Shown: positions 8,701-17,422, numbered from the stretch's first letter. The stretch: 64,000 bases of DNA from Acidobacteriota bacterium (GCA_025463135.1 JAOAPY010000052.1:119204-183203), one strand, 5' to 3'. The notes: generated by a model not told the origin, from the letters alone. Made by a program: numbers and translations.

Positions 8701-10991
8701 GCAAGCTCGAGTGCGTTATTGGTTCCAGCGATGGTCAGGTCTACGCCTTCCGTTTCGACGGCTCGAATCAGCCGGGCTGGCCGCAAGCGACGAAGCAGAC
8801 CGGTGTCAACACCCCAGCCATCGGAGACATCGATGGCGATGGTTTGCCTGAAGTTGTCGCGGGCAACGACACGCTTCTCGAGGGCTATGACCACGCCAAT
8901 TACATCTTTGCATGGCATGCTGACGGCACCCTGCTGCCAAATTGGCCAGTGAAACTCGATAAGCCGATTTCCGGCACCTTCTTTGGTTTCGGCGCACCCG
9001 CGCTCGTAGACCTGGATCAGGACGGGCGTGCGGACGTGATTGTGACGAGCGATACGTCAGGCAGCGCGCCGTTTGCGCTGAACGCCTACAAGAGCGATGG
9101 CTCGAAAGTAACGGGCTTTCCCAAACCGACGCTGGAAATCGGATCGTTCTCGACCAACACCGTGGCGGTCGCTGATCTCGATAACGATGGCATGCTGGAG
9201 ATGGCCTGGATCGACTATAGCCACCATCTTTATGTTTGGGATCTGTCGGCGCCCAACAGTGCCGTAGCGCCCTGGCCGATGTTTCAACACGACGAACGCC
9301 ACAGCGGCTTGAGCGTGCGAACACCGGAAGTCATTGCGCCCGCCGTCTCGATCAATTCACCGGCGAACGGAACCAGAGTAACCGGAATAGTGCCCGTCTC
9401 AGTGCAGGCGGTGGACAACGTCGGCGTCGTGAAGGTCGAGCTTTACAAAGATGGCGCGCTGATCGGGACGATAACCGCAAGTCCATACAACTTTACGTGG
9501 GACACTCGAGCCGGGGCGGACGGCTTGTACAGCTTCACCGGCAAAGCCTATGACGCCGCCGGAAACCTGGGAACTTCAGCCGCGGTTGTCCTCAACGTAG
9601 ATAACACGGCCCCGACGTCAAACATCAACGCGCCGGTAAACGGCGCGCTCCTCAAAGGCAGCGCAGTCACGATTTCCGCAAACGCCTCTGACAATTCCGG
9701 AATACAGAAAGTTGATTTCTATCGCGACAACAACGTCCTGGTTGGCACGGATACGACCGCACCGTTCAGTGTCAATTGGGATACGCTGACAGCAAGCAAT
9801 GCCGTGCACACCGTGTATGTTGTTGCCACCGACACGTTGGGCAATAGCAGTACCTCGGTTCTCGTATCAGTCACGGTCGACAATGCGCCGCCAACAGTGG
9901 CGCTGACTTCTCCGGTCAACGGAGCCAAAGTAGGCGGAACCGTGCCCGTGACAGCGAACGCCACTGACAACGTGGGCGTGCTCAAGGTGCAGTTCTACCG
10001 TGACAGCAGCGTGCTGCTCGGGACCGCACTTTCCGCGCCCTTCACTTTGAATTGGAACTCAACAACGGTAACGGCGGGCGCACACACCTTGTACGCGATT
10101 GCTACGGACACGGCGGGTAATACGGCGACTTCAGCGGTCAGCTCCGTCACCGTGGATAATAGCGCTCCAACAGTCTCGCTAACGGCGCCAACAAATAATG
10201 CAGTGGTCGCGGGCACTACAGTGGCTCTGTCTGCGACCGCCTCGGACAATGTCGCGGTCAGCAAAGTTGATTTCTATCGCGACAGCAATGTTTTGCTTGG
10301 CACGGACACCACAACCCCCTATGGGATCAGTTGGGATAGCACTTCAGCTGCGAGCGGCTCGCACACTATATTTGCCGTGGCCACTGATACTGCAGGCAAT
10401 ACAAAGACTTCAACGGTAATTAACGTCACGGTCGATAATTCCGGGCCAGTGACCATACTTACCGCTCCCGCAAACGGCGGGTTTGTTTCGGGCACAGCGG
10501 TCGCAATGACTGCCACGGCCAGCGACAACGTGGCCGTCAGCAAGGTTGAGTTTTATCGCGATGGGAATGTGCTGCTCGGCACAGATACATCCTCGCCCTA
10601 CAGCTTGAACTGGAATTCCACCACGGTAACCGGCGGCGCACATACCTTATTCGTCGTGGCTCAGGACACATCCGGTAATCGCACCACTTCGGCGTCAGTC
10701 GTCGTAACAGTGGACAACACAGCACCTACAGTAGCGATTACCAGTCCGGCAAACGGCGCACAAGTCACGCGAAACACGACCGTCAACATCGCCGCCAATG
10801 CCGCCGACAACATCGGCGTAGTCAAAGTCGAGTTCTATGTGAACAACGCTTTGACGTGCACCGATACGACCGCGGCATACACTTGTTCCTGGCTGGTGCC
10901 GAACACGAGAACAACATTCAGCCTGAAAGCCACCGCTTACGACGCAGCGGGAAAGACAGCCACGCACACGATTAGCGTGACTTCAAAATAA
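5772..10991 (+). CDS. Giant secreted subtilisin-like (S8) protease with FG-GAP and Ig-like repeats
   Basis: A secreted serine endopeptidase of about 1739 residues. Residue numbers below count from the longer open frame at 5688. A signal peptide is followed by a propeptide-like segment (about 105-205, FVPNEVLVKFK). The S8 domain has an intact triad: Asp252 (VVAVVDTG), His321 (FGHGTHVSG) and Ser511 (GTSMASPHVAG). An all-beta linker (about 570-770) precedes about seven FG-GAP/VCBS repeats (about 775-1190; D-DGDG calcium-type loops and GWP motifs). Six tandem Ig-like domains of about 90 residues follow (1215-1767), each beginning like SPANG. The preferred start is GTG 5772, because AAGGAG lies 8 nt upstream and a clean signal peptide follows; the TTG at 5688 would bury it. 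Likely adhesive extracellular protease; substrate unknown. Confidence 0.92.
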   Translation: MKRIPLAIVLGVLCFTAFSIFSQRHAAAKLTVLPQTAQQPGSPAAETQIARSQRSVISPDGKVLLESDAESDDVEFVPNEVLVKFKDENEANEVALDRRTSGGALSVSNARLNKIFARFGVAEGRKPFARGKSRVLSSVVKLTTRAADRKHLNELITDLRRQPEIEYAELNVIMKTQSVPNDTYYGTSGAWGQTFRDLWGLQAINAETAWDTSQGDNVVVAVVDTGLDYNHEDIANNVWQNDGEMGLDGSGNDKRSNAIDDDGDGLIDDWHGWDFVTIDGTPADNNPMDDFGHGTHVSGTIAATGNNGLGIIGVAPHAKIMALKGLDSNGSGSMEDLCNAIIYAADKGASVINNSWGGSGDTPQTLIDAIAYAHNIKGVVVVAAAGNSNWDVGTQEKGFYPACIRDVIAVAAVTHTDAKASFSNYGPKIDVAAPGGGDTDPTGLLVQPDRAIVSLLSSAASSTMTGSGQLVVGTKYLRQEGTSMASPHVAGLAALIRATHPEFSPEQVRQAIKQSADDIGAAGVDNQFGSGRINAARSLTVAAPLMTQLTGPTGILSGLTQVNVTGSVGGVNLANWRLEYGVGTAPVSWTQIATSTTTVTAGVIANWNLSSVSDGTYTLHLVAQNSTGQSFEDRMIVVLDSLIITDPAPFTLSIQRGGQAVVIKGTVAASNFARYGIGILAVGSNTWISNSAITIPNDGYQRVRNGVLATWDTTGAPGDSYQIYVTQIFTDNTSVYKSVRVVVDPTLHAGWPVDIGLLGNGIAGYALTNHLDAGDIDGNGSKELIVAYDHQIHVLSHTGSELPGWPQTIDPQNSGAHIQISPAVADLDGDGLPEIVAANDQGNIFIFRGDGTQWAGWPRHMAYWGTNIAVDDLNGDGQKEIITTTYASIRVFNTSGVDLPGWPVWNYAGNTPPAIGDVDGDGQKEIVVATLTGPTNLYILKANGTIMPGWPKAINPTLPSNYNANSDPVLGDLDGDGKLECVIGSSDGQVYAFRFDGSNQPGWPQATKQTGVNTPAIGDIDGDGLPEVVAGNDTLLEGYDHANYIFAWHADGTLLPNWPVKLDKPISGTFFGFGAPALVDLDQDGRADVIVTSDTSGSAPFALNAYKSDGSKVTGFPKPTLEIGSFSTNTVAVADLDNDGMLEMAWIDYSHHLYVWDLSAPNSAVAPWPMFQHDERHSGLSVRTPEVIAPAVSINSPANGTRVTGIVPVSVQAVDNVGVVKVELYKDGALIGTITASPYNFTWDTRAGADGLYSFTGKAYDAAGNLGTSAAVVLNVDNTAPTSNINAPVNGALLKGSAVTISANASDNSGIQKVDFYRDNNVLVGTDTTAPFSVNWDTLTASNAVHTVYVVATDTLGNSSTSVLVSVTVDNAPPTVALTSPVNGAKVGGTVPVTANATDNVGVLKVQFYRDSSVLLGTALSAPFTLNWNSTTVTAGAHTLYAIATDTAGNTATSAVSSVTVDNSAPTVSLTAPTNNAVVAGTTVALSATASDNVAVSKVDFYRDSNVLLGTDTTTPYGISWDSTSAASGSHTIFAVATDTAGNTKTSTVINVTVDNSGPVTILTAPANGGFVSGTAVAMTATASDNVAVSKVEFYRDGNVLLGTDTSSPYSLNWNSTTVTGGAHTLFVVAQDTSGNRTTSASVVVTVDNTAPTVAITSPANGAQVTRNTTVNIAANAADNIGVVKVEFYVNNALTCTDTTAAYTCSWLVPNTRTTFSLKATAYDAAGKTATHTISVTSK

Positions 10992-11279
10992 TCAGCGTCC
11001 AGTCGCGTAGGGACGAAAGGTTTAGGGAACCAGCAAACGAGAAAAGTTGAAAGCTCCGAAGGAGCGAAGTGTTCGAGTTAATTGGCGCGCTTTTGCGCTC
11101 TTTCGGAGCCAGCTTTTCTATTTTTGGGTGTGTTCGAAAAACATTGCGTCACGATGAGACTGAGGGGACTGAAGCCCGAAATGACAGGATTCACAGATTC
11201 TTGGTCAAATGAACTTTAGAAATACCTGACTACCACTTCCTGTTCTTTCAAACCGTGAAAACTCATCGCCGGAAGGAGT
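10992..11279. other. Convergent intergenic region with inverted repeat
   Basis: Two complementary blocks (AAGCTCCGAA near 11050 and TTCGGAGC near 11101) could fold into a long hairpin. It is followed by a T-rich stretch (TTTTCTATTTTTG), consistent with a terminator for the protease gene. No gene is seen. Confidence 0.4.
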
Positions 11280-12347
11280 TCACTTCTTGGACTTACCGGC
11301 AGTTGCCGAAACTTTTACCACCTGCATCTTCACTGTGGCTCCGTCAACCTCGAAGACCAGGTAGTGATTAAACGAGCCGCAGTTTGCGGCGCCTGTTACA
11401 GGGCAAGGATCGAGAGGAGCACCTGCACCGCCGCTAACGATGTAGGTTGGCCCACCTGACGAAGGATCCTGCCTGGCAGCCGGAACGAGTTTACCGCCCG
11501 TGTTGTAGTAGAGGTGCTCGTGCGCCGCAATCACATACGAGACGTTTGGGTATTTCTGAAACAACGCCTCTAGTTCGTCGGCATTATCCTTATTCAGCCG
11601 AGAGGACTTTTTCGCCGGCTTTATCGGGTGATGCATAAACAGAAATATGTGGGCTTTGTCTTTATTCGCCTCGAGGTCCTGAGTCAAAAGCGCAATTTGC
11701 TGCTGACTGACAAAGCCGGGATCCAGCTTAATTGTTTTTCCCGCTTTCCCAACGATTTTACCCGGCGATCTCAAGGTGAGCGCCTGAGCCACTTCTTCCG
11801 TATCCACTGCGATGAAACGCGAGTTGCCGTAGTTGAAAGCGCCATACGCAGGCGCACCCGCCGGGAATTTCATAGCCTCCAGGTATAACGCCTGCATCTC
11901 AGCATCGGGTGTTTCAATAGTCTCTTTTTTTGTCTTTTGAACCGAGTCCATTTCGTGGTTGCCCGGTGAATTGAAGACTGGAACCTCGGCCAGAGCCGCG
12001 ATGCCGAAGAATTCCTGGTACTGCGCCTCGAGTTGCGCGTGATCGATCTTGTGACCGAAGGTTCTAAAGCCGACGATGGTGTCGCCGGACCAGATGAAAA
12101 AGGAGGGTTTGTACCGCCGCCCATCCTTAAAAATCCTGGTCACCACCAAAGGTTGTTTTGAGCGCGCGCTGTCCGGTCGATTATCGCCGGCGGCGATGAA
12201 CCAGAAATGCGTTGCCGCTGGTTGATCCTGAAGCTGCCCCGTTTGCGGAACGGGAGCGAGCGGCGGAAAGCCCGAGTTTTGCGCGTTCACATTGTTGGAG
12301 AGCAAAATGGCAACAAAAAAACCGGCCAATACGAAGTGAGTTTTCAT
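11280..12347 (-). CDS. Secreted calcineurin-like metallophosphoesterase
   Basis: A 355-residue exported phosphoesterase. A signal peptide (residues 1-22, ending NNVNA) precedes the metallophosphatase fold. The dimetal motifs are visible in order: GDN (54-56), GDT (88-90), GNHE (129-132), HH (239-240) and HEH (276-278). These residues normally bind two Fe/Mn/Zn ions and hydrolyse phosphate esters in the periplasm. The family includes purple-acid-phosphatase-like and nucleotidase-like enzymes; the substrate cannot be chosen from sequence. Downstream transcription meets the subtilase head-on. The upstream DsbA-like gene is on the same strand about 200 bp away, separated by repeat arms, so co-transcription is uncertain. 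Confidence 0.88.
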   Translation of the reverse strand: MKTHFVLAGFFVAILLSNNVNAQNSGFPPLAPVPQTGQLQDQPAATHFWFIAAGDNRPDSARSKQPLVVTRIFKDGRRYKPSFFIWSGDTIVGFRTFGHKIDHAQLEAQYQEFFGIAALAEVPVFNSPGNHEMDSVQKTKKETIETPDAEMQALYLEAMKFPAGAPAYGAFNYGNSRFIAVDTEEVAQALTLRSPGKIVGKAGKTIKLDPGFVSQQQIALLTQDLEANKDKAHIFLFMHHPIKPAKKSSRLNKDNADELEALFQKYPNVSYVIAAHEHLYYNTGGKLVPAARQDPSSGGPTYIVSGGAGAPLDPCPVTGAANCGSFNHYLVFEVDGATVKMQVVKVSATAGKSKK

Positions 12348-12393
12348 ATTCCAAGGCTCCTCTTGAGTCGAGAACGTTGCTTCAAATCCGCCT

Positions 12394-12545
12394 CCTGGGA
12401 CCGCAGGGCATCCTGCCTGCCTTAGGTACCTTAGAGATTAGTAAGAACGATAAGTAGAGACGGTACGAAAGGAGTGTTAACTACGTTAACGTCCATCACG
12501 CGAGTTGAACCCGGCCCACCAGCGGGCAGATGCCTGCGCTCCCAG
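12394..12545. repeat. Family-G paired repeat arms
   Basis: The arm at 12394-12421 (CCTGGGACCGCAGGGCATCC) and an inverted partner at 12522-12545 (ending CCTGCGCTCCCAGG) bracket about 100 bp between two minus-strand genes. Related arms occur at 33912-33944 and 33995-34018, and inside catA at 521-542. Confidence 0.6.
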
Positions 12546-12551
12546 GAACGG

Positions 12552-13364
12552 TCACTGCGCTTGCGCGGCCAGGGCCTTTTCCAGCGCGGCCTTAAACACC
12601 GGGTAAGGGTGAGCACCGCCAATCATGCTCAGAATCTTGATGTTGTTGGTGTCGGGATTTTTTGGGTCCACCAGGCCCACCACAAAAGTCGGCGTTGCCT
12701 GTATGCCAATGGACTCGGCGACCCCAATCCCGGCGCGAACCGCGGCGGAGGTCTTACCGCTGTCCAAACATTGACTGAATTGTGCCACGTCCAACCCGGC
12801 CGCTTTCGCCTGCGTTGCCAGATCACTGGTGGCGAGCGCATTTTGATTAGCAAACAAGCGATTGTGAAGTTCCCAGAATTTGCCCTGGTCGAACGCGCAC
12901 TCAACCGCCTGGGCCGCTCTGAACGCCGATGAGTGGAGCTCTTCGAGTGGCAGATTATTGAACACGTATTTGATCTTGCCCGCGCCGATGTAATCCTTAT
13001 CCACTTGCGGCAAAGTGTCTCGGTAGAAGCGGCCACAGAAGGGACATTGGTAATCTGAAAACTCGATCAGAACCACGCGCGCATTTTGATTGCCGCGAAA
13101 GGGACGTCCACCGATGCTGATATTTTCCGGGCGCGGCGGACGGGCCGGATCTGCGCCTTCTTTTGCCAAAAGGATCCTCTTGATCTCCTGCAATTCTTTT
13201 TGAATCGCTTCCTGGCCCTGCCTCAACTCGCGGATTTCCCTTCTTATCTCCTGCTGTTCGTCGGTAGGCTTTGGCGGATTTTGACTTCGGGCCAGACCTG
13301 GCAGCAACGCCATCAACAGGGCAAGAGAAACTGCGGCACGACAAATTCTATGAAAGGTGAACAT
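12552..13364 (-). CDS. Secreted DsbA-family thiol oxidoreductase with N-terminal coiled coil
   Basis: A 270-residue exported thioredoxin-fold protein. A signal peptide (1-27) precedes a charged heptad-rich coiled coil (about 37-66, EIRREIRELRQGQEAIQKEL), which may mediate oligomerisation. The DsbA/DSBA-like thioredoxin domain starts near residue 85, with the redox motif CPFC at 107-110. An inserted helical region contains a second conserved Cys (VECAFDQGKFW), and a cis-Pro-type loop reads QATPTFVVG. The family catalyses disulfide formation or isomerisation in the periplasm; the coiled coil is also seen in ScsC/Com1-like members. No DsbB/VKOR partner is in the window. Confidence 0.87.
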   Translation of the reverse strand: MFTFHRICRAAVSLALLMALLPGLARSQNPPKPTDEQQEIRREIRELRQGQEAIQKELQEIKRILLAKEGADPARPPRPENISIGGRPFRGNQNARVVLIEFSDYQCPFCGRFYRDTLPQVDKDYIGAGKIKYVFNNLPLEELHSSAFRAAQAVECAFDQGKFWELHNRLFANQNALATSDLATQAKAAGLDVAQFSQCLDSGKTSAAVRAGIGVAESIGIQATPTFVVGLVDPKNPDTNNIKILSMIGGAHPYPVFKAALEKALAAQAQ

Positions 13365-13729
13365 AGTTAAGCTGGTGTCTCCATATCCGAGCGTTTCGCT
13401 GTCACTTTATCATAGCTCAAATGCTGTCAGAACCACCTGCGATAGCGGGTACTGGTTCAGTTTGATGTCCGATGAGCTTTAGCTTGTCGTAACGCCGCGA
13501 CAAACTAAAGTTTGTCGGACATTTGCTGCGAAACTGCACCACTACCCGAGCGGGTACTGGTGCAGTTTGAGTTTCCGTTCACTATTGAGATGGATTCCGC
13601 CGGCAAAGTGAAACAGTGCCCTGTAGCGGCGGCTCCTAATGATTACCGCGACCAATACGCCGGAAGCGGGAACCCACCCGCTATCGCAGGTGGTTCTGAC
13701 AGGGGCCGCTCTGTGATAGGCTTTTGTGA
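13365..13729. repeat. Concentric composite of families A and B upstream of pilS
   Basis: The outermost arms are 27-bp perfect inverted repeats (13424-13450 and 13676-13702, core ACCACCTGCGATAGCGGGT). Inside is a paired family-A element (13467-13489 and 13498-13520), then a family-B hairpin (13531-13547 and 13552-13568, core GGTACTGGTGCAGTTT). Open frames in the region consist of repeat sequence only. The pilS promoter must lie here but is not obvious. Confidence 0.75.
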
Positions 13730-15382
13730 ATGACAGGTACCGAGCACAGAGCTGACGCTGATTCGTCGCTGAGAAGAAAACTCTGGTGGTTGATTCTCGG
13801 GCGGCTAATGGGAGCGATCGTGCTGCTGTGGGCTGGATCGCTTCTGACGCGGGGCAATTTGCGTGGTCATGGGCCGTGGCGCAGTACTACGACGATTCTG
13901 ATCGTCGTTGCGGTTGTTACTCTGGTCTATGTACTGGCGAGCCGATTTTCGCGCGCTTTAGTGCTACAGACCAGAGTCCAATTCCTGATCGATATTCTGT
14001 TGGTAACCTGGCTTGTTTGGCTTACCAACGACGCGCATTCACCCTATACGGCCCTTTATATCGTCATCATATCTTTGGCCAGTGTCTTCCTGGGGCCTCG
14101 TGATGCGATCATTACATCCGTCATTTGCGCGGCTGCCTTCACCGCCTGTGCGGTGGCCGTCATGACCGGCGTCGGTCCGCGTGGTGCGCAACCATTTGTC
14201 GAAGGCTCACTCTCAGAAACCATCCAGTCTGTCGGCCTTTTTGACGTAGCGTTTTTCGTCGTGGGCTTGTTGTCTGCGAAATTAGCTGAGCGCCAGTCGC
14301 GCTCGGACGTGCGTTTGATTGCCGCCACGCAGACTCTCGCCAGCCTTCGCGCCCTGCATGAAAGGATCGTGGAGTCGATTCGCTCGGGTGTGGTCACAAC
14401 TGACTTGCAGGGTCGAATCTACACCTTCAATGCAGCTGCCCAGGAGATCACCGGATACGATCAGAAAGACGTTTATGGCCAGGAAGCATCGATCCTTTTC
14501 GGAGATATCAGCGAAGACATTAAGCAGTCGCTGCGCGCGGCGGAGACGGGGGCGGCCAGCCCGCGCTTCGAAGCCAGTTGCCTGACGGCGGAAGGCTTGC
14601 GGCTGCGACTCGGGTTCAGCATCTCGCCATTATTTTCAGAGACTAACGAGACTACGGGCATTGTAATCACGTTTCAGGACCTGACTCAGATTCGCGCGCT
14701 TGAGGAAACCTCGCGTCGTCAGGATCGGCTGGCAGCGATTGGGCGCATGGCGGCCTCGATCGCGCATGAAATCCGCAACCCGCTGGCAGCGATGCGTGGC
14801 TCTATTCAGATGCTGCGTTCAGAAATGGAGGCTGATGCGGCACAGGCCGAACTGATGGAGATAATCCTGCGTGAATCGGATCGCCTCAACCGGATCATAA
14901 GTGATTTCCTGAACTATGCGCGGCCGCGCTCGATCGTCCTGTCACAGGTCGACGTGGGAGAGTTGCTGCGCGAGACTTTCACACTGATGCGCCACAGTCC
15001 CGAAATCAGCCCGCTGCAAATACTGGATGAAGACCTTCCAGAAGAGCCGTTACTGGCGCAGATTGATGCGGAGCAGTTGCGCCAGGTCTTTTGGAATCTG
15101 GCGCGGAATGCACTTCAGGCGATGCCGGCGGGCGGCAAATTACAGGCCCAGCTAAAATCCAATGCGAATGGAAGACTGCATATTAACTTTATCGACAGCG
15201 GCCGCGGTATGTCCCCGGAACAAGTAGAGCATTTATTCGAGCCGTTTTCATCGACCACGGGCGGTACGGGGCTGGGATTATCAATTGTCTATCAAATCAT
15301 CCGCGATCATGGTGGTACAATTAACGTCCGCAGTCGCGAAGGCGTTGGCACAACTATAGCGATTGAATTACCACGCGAATGA
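13730..15382 (+). CDS. pilS: PilS-like membrane sensor histidine kinase
   Basis: A 550-residue sensor kinase that probably phosphorylates the regulator encoded next. Six hydrophobic segments (about residues 18-40, 52-72, 76-95, 104-122, 126-148 and 165-185) form the PilS-type sensor. A cytoplasmic PAS domain (about 205-310) follows. The dimerisation/phosphoacceptor domain has His346 (SIAHEIRNPLAAM), and the HATPase domain carries N (FWNLARNAL) and GTGLGLSI motifs. In PilS systems the kinase senses pilin in the inner membrane and drives sigma-54 transcription of pilA. The downstream order (response regulator, then three pilA genes with sigma-54 promoters) supports this assignment. Start is ATG 13730, without a strong ribosome site. 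Alternative: an AtoS/NtrB-like kinase. Confidence 0.85.
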   Translation: MTGTEHRADADSSLRRKLWWLILGRLMGAIVLLWAGSLLTRGNLRGHGPWRSTTTILIVVAVVTLVYVLASRFSRALVLQTRVQFLIDILLVTWLVWLTNDAHSPYTALYIVIISLASVFLGPRDAIITSVICAAAFTACAVAVMTGVGPRGAQPFVEGSLSETIQSVGLFDVAFFVVGLLSAKLAERQSRSDVRLIAATQTLASLRALHERIVESIRSGVVTTDLQGRIYTFNAAAQEITGYDQKDVYGQEASILFGDISEDIKQSLRAAETGAASPRFEASCLTAEGLRLRLGFSISPLFSETNETTGIVITFQDLTQIRALEETSRRQDRLAAIGRMAASIAHEIRNPLAAMRGSIQMLRSEMEADAAQAELMEIILRESDRLNRIISDFLNYARPRSIVLSQVDVGELLRETFTLMRHSPEISPLQILDEDLPEEPLLAQIDAEQLRQVFWNLARNALQAMPAGGKLQAQLKSNANGRLHINFIDSGRGMSPEQVEHLFEPFSSTTGGTGLGLSIVYQIIRDHGGTINVRSREGVGTTIAIELPRE

Positions 15383-15526
15383 TAGTGGTGAGTTGGTCTT
15401 TGTACTTTGATTTTTTTCTGGCTCATCGTTTGATATGAGGTCCCGGCTAAGAAAGCAAAGAACTAAGAACAAAGTTGAAAGTACAACACAATACAAACCG
15501 CGGTGACTTTCTAACAATGTATTTTT

Positions 15527-17041
15527 ATGATGGCTAATCTTCTAATAGTTGACGACGAATTGGGAATGCGTCAGTTCCTTACGCACCTGTTCCAACGCGA
15601 AGGTCACAGTGTGCGCGTGGCTGAGAGCGGGCAGCGCGCCCTGGAAGCTCTGCGTCAGGAACCGGCGGATTTGATCATATCGGACATCAAGATGCCTGAC
15701 ATGAATGGCATCGAACTGCTGCGCGCCGCCCGCGAGTTGCTGCCTGATGTCGAAGTGATCATGATGACCGCCTTTGCCAGTGTCGATACCGCGCGCGAGG
15801 CGTTTCTACTCGGCGCTTATGACTTTGTGCAAAAGCCGTTCGACAACGATCTCTTGAAAGAGACCGTAACCCGCGCGCTGGTAAAAGTTTCGCTGGTAAA
15901 AGAAAAGCAGTCGCTGCTCGCTGAAAATAGAGTGCTGATCCAGGACCAGCGAAAGCGCGGCCGGCTCAACAACATTATCGGGCACTGCGAGGAAATGCAG
16001 GCCCTGTTTCAAATGATTGAAACCGTCGCCCAGGTACAGTCTACGGTGCTGGTAACGGGAGAATCGGGAACCGGGAAGGAACTCGTGGCGCGCGCAATCC
16101 ACGACTTAAGTCCACGCGCCGAGAAGCCTTTTGTTTCGATCAACTGCGGCGCCTTCACCGAGACTCTGCTCGAGTCAGAGCTATTCGGTTATGTCAAAGG
16201 ATCTTTCACGGGCGCCAATACCAATCGCAAAGGGTTGTTTGAAGCTGCTGAACGAGGCACGATTTTTCTCGATGAAATTGGCGAGATGTCACCGGCGATG
16301 CAGGTAAAGCTCTTGCGTGTCCTGCAGGAACGAAAGCTGCGGCCCGTCGGAGCAACGGAAGAAACCCAGGTTGATACGCGCGTCATCGCCGCCACCAATC
16401 GCGATTTGGCAAGCATGGTCAAGGAAGGCACCTTTCGCGAAGATCTGTTTTATCGCATCTCTGTCATTCCGATTGAGCTGCCGCCGTTGCGAGACAGAGT
16501 AGAAGACATTCCCGAACTGGCCGAACACTTTGTGCAGAAGTTTTGTGCCCAGGCGGGCCGTACGCTAAAGCTCAGTGAAAAGGCCTTGCGCCTGCTGGAA
16601 AACTATTCCTGGCCCGGTAACGTGCGCGAGCTCGAGCACACCATCGAGCGCGCAGTGGCGTTGGAATCCACCGATTCAATTCAACCAGAGCGATTGCCGG
16701 AAAAGATTTCGAACTATGACGCGCAGCGCATAGCCTCCGCTTTTGACTTTCCTGATGAAGGGGTGAACCTGACAGCCTATCTGGATCAACTCGAGCGAAC
16801 CTATTTGCTTGAAGCATTACGGCGAACCGGCGGCAACCAGACAAACGCAGCTGAGTTGCTGAAGCTTTCCGTCCGCTCGCTGCGGCATCTACTCGACAAG
16901 CACGGCATCCGCAGCCTGACCGCTCAGATGCGCGATGAACGCCGCGATCCCGACGCTACGCCGCGGCGCCGCGCCACCGACCCGCATCCGCGCCGCCGCG
17001 ACGAGGATCTGTCGGAATTTGTGGCGGGGGCAGGCGAGTAG
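15527..17041 (+). CDS. pilR: PilR-like sigma-54-dependent response regulator
   Basis: A 504-residue enhancer-binding protein. The receiver domain (about 1-125) has phosphoacceptor Asp53 (ISDIKMPD). The AAA+ sigma-54 interaction domain (about 150-390) has Walker A GESGTGKE and a GSFTGA loop, where Ser replaces the usual first Ala of GAFTGA. A Fis-type helix-turn-helix (about 425-465, RRTGGNQTNAAELL) follows. After the HTH comes an atypical Arg/Asp-rich tail of about 40 residues, absent from typical PilR/NtrC. Its likely targets are the three -24/-12 promoters immediately downstream. The gene lies 144 bp after pilS, so it may be co-transcribed or separately expressed. ATG 15527 or ATG 15530 are both possible starts. 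Confidence 0.88.
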   Translation: MMANLLIVDDELGMRQFLTHLFQREGHSVRVAESGQRALEALRQEPADLIISDIKMPDMNGIELLRAARELLPDVEVIMMTAFASVDTAREAFLLGAYDFVQKPFDNDLLKETVTRALVKVSLVKEKQSLLAENRVLIQDQRKRGRLNNIIGHCEEMQALFQMIETVAQVQSTVLVTGESGTGKELVARAIHDLSPRAEKPFVSINCGAFTETLLESELFGYVKGSFTGANTNRKGLFEAAERGTIFLDEIGEMSPAMQVKLLRVLQERKLRPVGATEETQVDTRVIAATNRDLASMVKEGTFREDLFYRISVIPIELPPLRDRVEDIPELAEHFVQKFCAQAGRTLKLSEKALRLLENYSWPGNVRELEHTIERAVALESTDSIQPERLPEKISNYDAQRIASAFDFPDEGVNLTAYLDQLERTYLLEALRRTGGNQTNAAELLKLSVRSLRHLLDKHGIRSLTAQMRDERRDPDATPRRRATDPHPRRRDEDLSEFVAGAGE

Positions 17042-17153
17042 GGGGTTTGGGTCTTTGGGCTTTGGTCTTTGGGCTTTGATTCTTTTATCCGGTTCTGTTT
17101 TTTGCGAGCTGCCCCTTCTACAAGTTGCTCCATTCCATCTAAACCCTACAACC

Positions 17154-17241
17154 GGTAATGGTGCAGTTTGATTTAGTAAGACGCATTTCCCATTGTGGGC
17201 CATCGTTGCATTTTCACTTTCGATCAAACTGCACCAGTACC
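17154..17241. repeat. Family-B inverted pair
   Basis: Arms 17154-17172 and 17223-17241 (core TGGTGCAGTTTGAT) are complementary at 18 of 19 positions. They match the hairpin at 13531-13568. Confidence 0.7.
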
Positions 17242-17401
17242 CCTTCGCCCTTACCCCTTCGCCCTTCCCCCTTCCCCCTTCCCCCTTCCCCCTTCGCCCT
17301 TCGCCCTTCCCCCTTCCCCCTTCGCCCTTCGCCCTTCCCCCTTCGCTCTTCGCCCTTCGCCCTTCCCCCTTCGCTCTTCGCTCTTCGCCCTTCGCCCTTT
17401 G
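17241..17401. repeat. Heptanucleotide tandem array, 23 units
   Basis: Twenty-three contiguous 7-bp units of consensus CCCTTCS, with variation almost confined to unit positions 2 (C/T) and 7 (C/G). This is a short tandemly repeated repetitive sequence of the kind known from heterocystous cyanobacteria. It is not translated. Confidence 0.9.
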
Positions 17402-17422
17402 ACATAAACCGTCAGCCGTTGC

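Noticed and set aside
13512..13733. 73-codon open frame upstream of pilS
   Set aside because: It is composed of inverted-repeat arms and has no ribosome site.
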